Shown here: positions 37,301 to 49,300 of the stretch, one piece after another
How positions within the stretch are numbered: position 1 is the first letter of the stretch
Layout: every line of letters begins with the position of its first letter
Source: Chitinophagaceae bacterium
GTDB taxonomy: Bacteria > Bacteroidota > Bacteroidia > Chitinophagales > Chitinophagaceae
DNA length: 64,000 nt
Direction: 5' to 3'
Assembly (NCBI GenBank): GCA_016710745.1
Contig: JADJVB010000010.1
Span: forward strand, 620,001 to 684,000
Notes under the pieces: generated by a model
What the model saw: only the letters and a program-made list of their open reading frames with translations
What the model was told of the DNA's origin: nothing
The model's database searches: none
Translations under genes and position numbers: made by a program

Positions 37301-40300
37301 GGTTTCTCTGCGGGTGCTTTCTATTATTCAAACGGGGTCAATATCAGCCATAATCATATTGAAAGTGGCAACCTCAACAACAGTCCGGGCATTGGGGGCA
37401 TCACCATCTTACAAAATAATATATATGGGGTTAATATCCACAACAATGAAGTTACTAATTGTTTCAATGGCCTGGCTATTGAGATAGCCGGATGGCAGAA
37501 TTCGCCAGATACAAAAAACATCACGAATAATAATTTTTACAATTTGATACCGGGCAGTTACGGTGTTACACACATTGCAGGCATAGCTCCCAATGGTTTA
37601 TTTGGTACAGCCGATGACCTGAATTTGTATAACTTAAGAAATAACTACTGGGGTACAGCCAACGGGCCTACTTATGTAACCAATCCGGGTGGTACCGGAT
37701 CGGGCTTACTGAAAGAAACCACTTTACGTGGTACTTCGCCTACTCCAGCAGGCATTGTGTATTCATTGAATGATTTTGTGTACACACCTTTCCGCACCAC
37801 GCCGGCAACGTCTAACTTTGGAGTACAGTGTTCAAGTAATTATGGTGTACCGGGCAATACCCTTGCATTATCATCTGCTGTGGGTACCGATGCACAAACT
37901 GTTTGTGTTAGTACCCCAATTACTAATATAACTTATGCTACCACCGGAGCTACAGGAGCAACCGTAACAGGTCTTCCTGCAGGTGTTACCGGTTCATGGG
38001 CTGCCAATGTGGTAACCATCAGCGGTTCACCTACAACTACGGTAGGTTCTCCGTTTACCTATACCGTAACATTAACGGGTGGTTGCGGTGCATTAACAAC
38101 AACCGGAACGATAACGGTTACACCGCCAACCAATACCATCACCCGTACATCAGCAGTAGGTACAGATATACAATGGGTATGTCTTAATACACCCATCATT
38201 GATATTACCTATGCTACCACCGGAGCAACCGGAGCAACCATAACCGGTCTGCCACCGGGGGTAACCGGTAGCTGGTCAGCCAATGTGGTTACCATTACCG
38301 GAATGCCTACTTCCACAGCAGGGTCACCCTATATTTTTACAGTCACTTTATCAGGAGGTTGCGGTACTTTAACCGCCACCGGAAAAATTACGGTTAATCC
38401 TACACCGGATGTTAACCAGCCTGCTAACCAGACTGTATGTAATAACGCAGCCACTACAACAGTTACCTTTACCGGTGCCGCACCGGGTACCGAATTTAAC
38501 TGGACAAACAGTGATCCATCCATCGGCCTTGTTGCCAGTGGAACCGGAAATATAGCCTCATTTACAGCTACCAACCCCGGCGCTTTGCCTCTAACTGCTA
38601 CCATTACGGTTACGCCAAGCACACCGCTTGGATCAATAGCCTATATTAACAGAATCCTCTCGGCGAATGTAGCCGTGGTTAATACCTCTTCCAATGCCAT
38701 TATTGGCTCAGCAGGGTTAGCTTGTCAGCCTTTTGGCACTGCATTCAATCCTGCACGTGACAGGCTATATGTGTCTCATCTATGCACAACCCAATTATAT
38801 GTAATCAATACAGTTACCAATACGGTTGTTGCAACCATTAATATAGGGAATTCACCAGAGGGTATAGCTTTGCTTCCTGATGGAAGCAGGTTATATGTGG
38901 TAAATTTGTTAGATGGCACGGTCTCGATCATCAATACAACGACCAATACTGTTGTTAGTACTGTTCCTACAGGAGGGTCGAATCCTTCTGGTATCAGTAT
39001 TACTCCCGATGGCTTAAAAGCCTTTATAGCAAACCGTATTAGTAATACCGTAACCGTGATCAATACGGGCACCAATACGGTTACAGGTACAATTCCGGCA
39101 GGTACAAATCCAACTGGTATCAGCATTACGCCCGATGGCACTAAAGCCTATGTAACAAACAATGGTGGCAGTAACGTAACCGTAATTAATACGGCCACTA
39201 ATGCAATCATCGCTACGATCCCGGTAGGCACAAATCCCGCTGGTATTACCATTACGCCCGATGGCACAAAAGCCTATGTGGCAAACTATGGAAGCGCTAA
39301 TGTAACCGTGATCGACATTGCAACCAATACCGTAATTACTACAGTACCTGCAGGAACAAATCCTTACGGTATTTCTGTAAGTCCGGATGGCAACCAGGTT
39401 TGTGTACTCAATTTTACCAGCAATAATGTAACAGTTATCAGTACAGCCACCAATACAGTTGCAAAAACTATTGGGGGAATTGCTGCACCGCAGAGTTTAG
39501 GTAATTTTATTCCTTTCAATGTGCCATCATGCACGGGGGCTTCAAAAACCTTTACCATAACGGTTAATCCAACCAATACCGTTACACGCACGTCGGCTGT
39601 TGGTACCAATGCACAAACGGTGTTGATCAACACCCCGATAACTAATATTACTTATGCTACAACCGGCGCCACCGGTGCCAGCGTAACGGGTTTACCAGCA
39701 GGTGTATCAGGTAGTTGGTCGGGTAATGTGGTAACCATCAGTGGCTCACCAACAACAGCGGTTGGTTCTCCTTTTAATTATACAGTAACGCTTACCGGCG
39801 GATGCGGAACCATTACCGCAACCGGTACTATTACAGTAACCACCTGTACTACCAATAGCTGGACTGGTGTAACCAGTACCGATTGGTTTACCGCAACAAA
39901 CTGGTCATGCGGCACCGTGCCTACAGCAACCAGCGATGTGGCTATTCCACCCGGTACGCCCAATACCTGTACCATTGGAACCGGAACAGCACAGGTTCGG
40001 AATATCGGTTTAACCGACACCCTGATCAATAACGGAACTTTGAACTTAAATGGAGGTGGTGTTTTAACCAATACAGGTGGAACCTATATGGGAACCGGTA
40101 ACTTCACCGGCGCTTTATTTAATAATACCGGCGGTGTTGTTTCTCCGGGTAATTCACCGGGCTGCATCGTATTTGCTGCGGGTTATACGAATGGTTCCGG
40201 TACCGAAGTGATCGAGATTGGTGGTATCACGCCTTGTACCTTGCACGATCAGTTGCAGGTTACAGGTACGGCTACACTGAGTGGTACGCTGGATGTGCAG

Positions 40301-43300
40301 TTGTTTGGCGGTTACGTACCTGTTGGCGGCGAAAGCTATACGATTATGACCTCAACCACACTGGTCGGAACATTTGCTACAATTAATTATCCTTCATTAT
40401 CGCCCGGCCTTGCCTGGGGGATACAGTATAATGCACCCGCTGCAGGGAATGTAACATTAAATGTTATTGTATTAACACCTGCCACTGCCCTCAACTTTGA
40501 TGGCAACAGTGATTTTGTAAGTATACCAAGTACAGCAAATAACAACTTTGCATTTAACCAGGATTTCACCGTTTCAGTAAATGTTAAAGCTCCCGCAACC
40601 CAGGTATGGACGAGTAATACAGACAATGATATTGTAGAAAAGTGGAGCAGTGCAGGTGGTTATCCATTTGTTATTCGGATGTTTAACCAAAATGCAGGAG
40701 CAAACAATGGTAAGGTTCAGGTAGCAAGATTTGATGGTGGTAATAATCCAAATATATTATCTACTGCTACAATAAATGATAACAACTGGCACCAGATTAG
40801 TTTTGTTAAAACAGGCAGTACAATGTATTTATATATTGATGGCATACTCAACGGAACTGTTACAGATAACACTACAGGTACTACCTCCAATGCCTCACCT
40901 TTATTTTTAGGTAAACGGGGAGGTGGTGCACCTTTTGATAATTTCTTTACAGGAACACTGGATGAATTGAGAATATTTAACCGCGGATTATGCAGCGGCG
41001 AAATACAAAACTATCTTTCATGCGAAGTGCCAACCAATCTCAGCGGTCTGGTGGGATATTATCGTTTTAACCAGGGTTATGTTAATGGAAATAACAGTAC
41101 AGAGACTACGCTTACAGATCTGACGGTTAACGCCAATAACGGAACGCTGAATACCTTTGCACTTAATGGCACTACATCCAACTGGACAACAGGTAATGCA
41201 ACCGGATCTTGTCCGGCTTATGTACCGCCGTCTGCAACAGCTACACCGGCTTCTCAAACCAGTTGTTCAGGCGCACCCATTACAACAATAGTACTTAGTG
41301 GGGCAACAACCTACAACTGGACCCGCAATAACACCGGAACAGTAACAGGCATAGCGGCCAGCGGAAGCGGCAATATCAGTGGCACTCTTACCAATACAAC
41401 GGCAGCACCGATAATGGTAACGTTTACCATAACGCCTACATCAGGCAGTTGTACCGGAACACCTGTAACAGCCACGGTAGTTGTTAACCCAACACCGGAT
41501 GTAAACCAACCTGCTAACCAGGTGGTTTGTAACGGGGCGCCAACAACGGCGGTTAACTTTACAGGTACGGTAGCGGGTACGGTATTTAACTGGACAAACA
41601 ATACACCATCTATTGGCCTTGCAGCCAGTGGTACGGGTAATATAGCCAGCTTTACAGCAACCAATGCAGGTACAGCACCGGTGGTGGCAACAGTAACGGT
41701 AACGCCTTCAACAACATCAGGTGGTGGCGGCGGACCAATAACACAAACATTTAATTATACAGGGGCCATGCAAACCTTTACGGTTCCTGCCGGAGTTACC
41801 TCACTTCAATTAAGCGCCCTCGGAGCCTCGGGAGGCAACTCGCCGGGATTGGGAGGTTTAGGAGGGTCTGCACAGGGAGATCTGGCAGTTACGCCTGGTC
41901 AGGTTTTACATATTTATGTAGGTGGACAAGGTTCAGGCTTCGGGGTCGGAGGTTTTAATGGTGGAGGAACTGGACAGTGGGTCAACGGCGGTGGAGGTGC
42001 GTCAGATGTGCGAATTTCTTTATTTACTTTGACGGATCGTGTTTTAGTCGCTGGTGGCGGTGGAGGGATGTATACTGGCGGTGGTGGTTATCTGGCCGGG
42101 GATGGCGGAGGCTTAACGGGTACCTCGGGTACAACGCAGAATGTTTCGACAACTGGCGGAACTCAAGTTGCTGCAGGTACACCTGGTACTGGGGGCGGTC
42201 TCGGACAGGGACAAAACAGTGATGCATTTTTCGACGGCGGCGGCGGCGGCGGCGGTTATTACGGAGGCGGCGCAGTGAGTAACTCACCATATACAGGAAA
42301 TGGTGCCGGTGGTGGAGGATCGAGTTATATTGGAGGTGTGACTGCAGGTGTAACAACCCCTGGAGTAAATTTAGGGAATGGCCGGGTTACTATAACCTAT
42401 TCAACAGGCATTACCTGCACTGGCACTCCAAAAACCTTTACCATAACAGTAAACCCCACACCAAACGCAACAGCTACACCTGCAAGTCAAACGATTTGCT
42501 CAGGCGCAGCGATCACAACAATAGTAAACAGCGGTACGGTACCGGGTACAGTATATAACTGGACAAGAGATAACTCGGGCACCGTAACGGGTATTGCGGC
42601 CAGTGGCACAGGCAATATCAGCGGTAGCTTAACCAATACAACCAATACACCTATAACGGTAACGTTTACGGTAACACCAAGCTATACCAATGCAGGTGTA
42701 ACCTGCACAGGTACACCGGTAACCGCAACGGTGCTGGTTAACCCAACACCGAACGCAGTGGCAGCTCCAACAAGTCAAACGATTTGCTCAGGTGCAACCA
42801 TCACTACGATAGCCATAACAGGCAATGTGGCCGGTACCGTGTATAACTGGACAAGAGATAATACGGTTGCAGTAACAGGCATCCCAGCCAGCGGTGCAGG
42901 TAATATCAGTGGTGCCTTAACCAATACCACCACGGCACCAGTAACGGTAACCTTTACCATTACGCCAACAGCCAATGGTTGTCCGGGTACACCAATTACC
43001 GCAACGGTACTGGTTAACCCAACACCAACAGCTATAGCCACACCGGCTTCGCAAACGATTTGTTCTGCAACGCCTATTACCACGATAGTAATAACGGGCA
43101 ATGCAGTAGCGGGTGTAGTATATAGCTGGACAAGAGATAATACAGGAACCGTAACGGGTATTGCAGCCAGTGGCTCGGGCAATATCAGCGGAGCCTTAAC
43201 GAATACAACTAATACCCCAATAACTGTAACATTTGCCATAACGCCAACAGCCAATGGCTGCCCTGGTACCCCGGTAACGGCTACAGTAACGGTAAACCCA

Positions 43301-46300
43301 ACCCCTGATGTAAACCAACCTGCCAACCAGGTGGTTTGCAATGGAGCGCCCACGGCGCCGGTAAACTTTACGGGTTCGGTTGCGGGTACGGTATTTAACT
43401 GGGTAAACAATACGCCATCCATTGGCCTTGCTGCGAGTGGTACAGGTAATATAGCGAGCTTTAATGCCATTAATACCGGTACGGCACCGGTGTTGGCAAC
43501 AGTTACGGTAACGCCATCAACAACGTCAGGTGGTAGCGGTGCAGCTAAGATACTCCTTGCATTTGCAGAATTCAGTGGGGCAACAACTACCTTATTGATA
43601 AATCAATTATTAGCAATACCAGGAGTAACTCAGGTTGATTATGTAAACACAACCGCAACTACGCCTTCATTAGTTCAAATGCAGGTATATGATGTTGTAG
43701 TAGCTTTAACTAATAGTGCGCCCACAAACCCGGTTTTGTTAGGAAATAACTTGGCGGACTATATTGATGGCGGCGGCAAAGTAGTTGCAACTACTTTTGG
43801 ATGGGAGCCAAATTTCGCTGCGATAACTGGGAGATGGCTTTCTGGAGGTTATGCCCCCTTCATTTCTTCTTCAAATGTTTTTTCAACAGCCAATCTGGGT
43901 ATTTACACGGTTGGTCACCCGCTGATGCAAGGTGTAACATCTTTAACAGCTTTTTATCGTGCTTTGGTCTCTGTAGCACCCGGCGCTACACAGGTAGCGG
44001 CGTGGAGCGATGGAAGTCCACTTATGGCAGTTAAAGGGAATGCCGTAGGTTTATCTGCCTACATAGGAAATGCCGGGAACTGGTCGGGAGATTTTGCAAA
44101 AGTGATAGTAAATGCGGGAGGACCTGCCGGCACCACCTGCACCGGCACTCCCAAAACCTTTACTTACACCGTTAACCCAACCCCTAACGCTACAGCTACC
44201 CCTGCATCACAAACCATTTGCAGTAGCTCAGCCATTACCACAATAGTAAACAGCGGAGCAGTAGCGGGTACGGTGTATAACTGGACAAGGGATAACGGCA
44301 TAGTAACGGGCATAGCAGCCAGTGGCACAGGTAACATATCAGGCACGTTAACGAACCCGACCAATTTACCGATCACGGTAACGTTTACGATAACGCCAAG
44401 CTATACCAATGGCGGTGTAACGTGCTCAGGCACGCCAATCACGGCCACGGTGGTAGTAAATCCAACACCTACTGTAAATGCGGTTGCCAACCAGGTGGTA
44501 TGTAATGGTGCACCAACAACGGCGGTAACCTTCAGTGGCGCAGTAACAGCGCCTCCGGGTACGGTATACAACTGGACAAACAATACCCCATCTATTGGCC
44601 TTGTGGGTGCAGGCTCGGGCAATATAGCCAGCTTTACAGCCACCAATGCAGGCACAGCGCCTGTAGTGGCCACGATCACGGTAACACCGAGCTATACCAA
44701 TGGCGGTACAACCTGTAACGGTACGCCAATAACCTTTACCATTACTGTTAACCCAACCCCGAACGCAACGGTTACCCCTGCAGCACAAACAATCTGCTCA
44801 GGTTCGGCGATTACAACAATCGTGAACAGCGGCACGGTAGCGGGTACGGTATTTAACTGGACCAGGAATAACCCGGTTGCAACCGGTATTGCATTAAGCG
44901 GCACGGGTAATATCAGCGGTACATTAACCAATGCTACTAACTCACCGATCACGGTAACCTTTACGGTAACGCCAAGCTATACCAATGCGGGAGTAACCTG
45001 TACAGGAGCAAGCACAACGGCTACGGTAATTGTTAACCCGATACCTGATGTGAACCAGCCAGCGAACCAGGTGGTTTGCAACGGATCACCAACGGCAATA
45101 GTAGTGTTCACGGGCTCAGTAACATCGCCTCCGGGCACGGTATATACCTGGACGAACAATACGCCTTTGATAGGATTGGCAGCGGGTCCTTTAACGGGCA
45201 ATATCCGGAGCTTTAATGGCATCAATACCGGTACAACGCCTGTAGTGGCCACGATCACGGTAACGCCGAGCTATACCAATGGCGGCGTAACCTGTACGGG
45301 TTCACCAAAGATCTTTACGATCACGGTTAATCCCACACCACAGGTAACGGTACCTGCCAATGCAACGGTATGTAACGGAACGCTACAGCCAACGGGCACG
45401 TATAACTTCAGCACAACGGCCACCGGTGGTGTAACCACCTATTCGTGGTCGAATAATAATATCAATATCGGATTGGGCGGCACGGGCACAGGTAACAGCT
45501 TACCAACGTTTACGGCCACCAATACCACCAATGCACCGATAACAGGCACGATCACGGTAACACCAACATTTACCAATGGCGGTGTAAGCTGTACGGGTCC
45601 ATCACAGACTTTTACGATCACGGTTAACCCAACGCCAAACGCAACGGCCACCCCGGCGAGTCAAACGATCTGTTCGGGTAATGCCATTACCACGATTGTG
45701 TTAACCGGCACGGTAGCGGGTACGGTATTTGACTGGGTTAGAGATAATGTAGCCACGGCCACGGGCATACCAGCCACCGGCACGGGTGATATCATTGGCA
45801 GTTTAACCAATACCACCACGGGTCCTGTACTGGTAACCTTTACGATCACGCCAAGCTATACCAATGGCGGGGTAACCTGTACGGGTCCATCGATCACGGC
45901 CACGGTACTGGTGAATCCAACGGCTACGGTTAATCCGGTAATGAACCAGGTAGTATGTAACGGAGATCCTACAGCGGCGGTAACGTTCAGCAGTCCGACC
46001 ACGGGCGGCACGATCGTGTACAACTGGACAAACAGCTTACCATCGATCGGCCTTGCCGCATCAGGGGTGGGTAATATTGCCAGCTTTATCGCGACCAACC
46101 CGGCAAATACGCCGGTAACGGCTACCATTACGGTAACGCCAACCTATACCAATGGCGGCATCAGTTGTGTGGGCACACCGATGATCTTTACGATCACGGT
46201 AAACCCAACCCCTGAGGTAAACCAGCCGGCGAACCAAACGGTATGTACAGGAGCGCTGACATCGCCGGTTATATTTATCAGCACTTCGGTAGGAGGAACG

Positions 46301-49300
46301 CTTGTATTTAACTGGACCAATAACAATATCACGATCGGATTGGCAGCGGCAGGTACGGGCGATATTCCAAGCTTTACGGCATTAAATACCACCAATGCGC
46401 CTAATGTAGGTACGATCGTGGTAACACCGGTGTTCACCAATGGCGGTGTAAGCTGTACAGGTCCATCGAAGACCTTCACGATCACGGTTAATCCGACACC
46501 GGTAGTAAACCCGGTAGCCAACCAAACGGTATGTGCGGGATCACCAACGGCAGCGGTAACGTTCAGCAGTCCGGCCACGGGCGGCACGATCGTATACAAC
46601 TGGACGAACTCCAATACAGCCATCGGGTTGGTAGCTTCGGGCACGGGTAATATAGCGAGCTTTATCGCCACCAATGCCACTGCAGCGCCGATCACGGGCA
46701 CGATCACGGTAACGGCCACCTATACCAATAACGGGGTAAGTTGCACGGGTCCGTCGATGAACTTTACGATCACGGTAGATCCATTTGTAACGGTAAATCC
46801 TGTAGCTAACCAAACGGTATGTACGGGATCGCCAACGGCAGCGATAACCTTCAGCAGTCCATCAAGCCCTGTGGTCTTTAACTGGACCAATAATAACACA
46901 ACGATCGGTCTGGCTGCCAGTGGCACGGGTAATATTGCGAGCTTCATTGGCCTCAATGGTACCAATGCCCCCAATGTGGCAACGATCATTGTAACGCCAA
47001 CCTATACGGGTGGCGGATCAAGTTGTCCGGGCCAGTCGAGAACCTTTACGATCACGGTTAATCCGATACCGGTAGTAAACCCTGTACCTAACCAGGCGGT
47101 ATGTAACGGATCACCTACATCGGCGGTGGTATTTACCAGTCCAACCACGGGCGGTACGATGACCTATAACTGGACCAACAGCAATACAGCCATCGGGCTG
47201 GGTGCATCGGGCGTGGGACCAGTTCCAAGCTTTATCGGCACCAACCCGGGTACGGCACCGATCAGCGGTACCATCACGGTAACGCCAACCTATACCAATA
47301 ACGGCGTAAGCTGTACAGGATCATCAATCAGCTTTACGATAACGGTTAACCCGGTGCCAACAGTTAACCCGGTAGCCAACCAGGTAGTATGTAACGGGGC
47401 GCCAACTGCAGCCATTATATTTACAGGAGCAGTACCGGGCACGGTATATAACTGGATCAATGTGGGTCCCAATATCGGGCTTGGACCAAATGGCACGGGT
47501 AATATCCCGAGCTTTATCGCCAGCAACCCGGGAACGGTACCCTTAACGGCCACCATTACGGTGATACCCACGTATACCAATGCAGGTGTCACCTGCCAGG
47601 GAGCGCCGATAACCTTTACGATCACGGTTAACCCAACGCCAACGGTTAATCCTGTAGCGAGCCAGACACATTGTAATGGCTCACCAACACTACCGGTAAC
47701 CTTTAGTGGCACGGTAGCGGGCACGGTATTTACCTGGACCAATAACAATACCAGCATCGGCCTTGGCGCCAATGGTGTGGGTAATATTCCAAGCTTTATA
47801 GCGATCAATACCGGTACCACGGTACAGGTAGCCACGATCACGGTAACGCCAACGTATACCAATGGCGGGGTAAGCTGTACGGGCCCAACGACGAGCTTCA
47901 CGATCACGGTAAATCCGATACCAACGGTTAACCCGGTAGCGAGTATCAGGGTATGTGGCGGAGCTACAGTAGCTGTACCATTCAGCGGAGCCACAGCGGG
48001 TACAGTATTTAACTGGACCAATAACAATATCGCCATTGGCTTACCGGCCAGCGGCACAGGCAACCTGAACTTTGTGGCCACCAATACCAGTGCGATACCG
48101 ATTTTTGCAACGATCGTGGTAACGCCCACGTTCACCAATGGCGGAGTAACCTGTACGGGAGCTTCAACGAGCTTCACGATCACGGTTAATCCAACGCCAA
48201 CGGTGAACCAGCAGGCCAACCAGGTATTGTGTACCGGCTCAGCCACCGCACCGATCACCTTTACGGGAACGGCGAGCGGGGCATTCTATACCTGGACGAA
48301 CAACCAGCCATCGATTGGATTGGGTGCAGCCGGTGTGGGAGATATCCCAAGCTTTACGGCACTGAATGCCGGTATAACACCGGTAGTAGCCACCATTACA
48401 GTAACACCGGTATTTATTGCCGGTGGAGTAACCTGTACAGGGCCAACGATGAGCTTTACGATCACGGTTAATCCGAACAATACGATTGTGCTGACGGCAG
48501 GTGGCACACCAGCTTCGACAACGTTTACGGGCCAGATCAACAATACCGATCCAACGACCAACCTGCGTTCGTTCCGGGATGGTGTACCCAAGACCTGTGC
48601 GGTACCGGGTACCTGTACGGCACCACTTGCCGGCACGTTCCAGTACGATATATTAACCTGGACCAACCCGATGCCAACGCCGCAGTGTGTAACGGTAACC
48701 TACAGTATACCGAATGCCAACCCGAACTTCAGTTTTGTAGCGGCATACAATGGACCTGTAAACCTGGCTGCGCTTTGTACCAACTGGCTGGGCGATCCGG
48801 GATCAAGTGTAGCGGTAGGCAATACCATTGTATGGTCATTTACGGCACCGGGCAATGCCAATATCAACTTTCTGGTAACCAATATAGTTAATGGCCAGGT
48901 GGCAGATTATCGCATTGTACTGGATTACCTGGTACCTGGTGGAGGTTCCAATAACCAAACGGTATGCCAGTTTACGCCGATCGTACCGATCATTTACAAT
49001 ACAACGGGCGCCACGGGAGCGAGCTTCAGTGGATTACCTCCGGGCGTGAGTGGCAACTGGGCAGCCAATGTGGCCACGATCAGCGGAACGCCAACAGCAG
49101 CCGGCGTGTTCAATTATACGGTGAACCTGATGGGTGGTTGTGGAAACGTATCTTCAACGGGTACCATTACGGTAAATTCAAGTGCCGTGATGGATCAGCC
49201 GGGTAACCAGTTGTTGTGCAACGGAGCTACTACGTCAGTGGTTAACTTTACCGGATTACCACCGGGTACTACGTACAGCTGGACCAACAACAATACCAGC

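Noticed and set aside
47290..48258. Long open frame of 322 codons on the minus strand inside the giant gene, with many similar ones nearby
   Set aside because: They mirror the repeats of the plus-strand gene, are low-complexity Val/Pro/Leu/Thr strings, and lack start or domain support. Open antisense frames follow from the biased codon use of the repeats.
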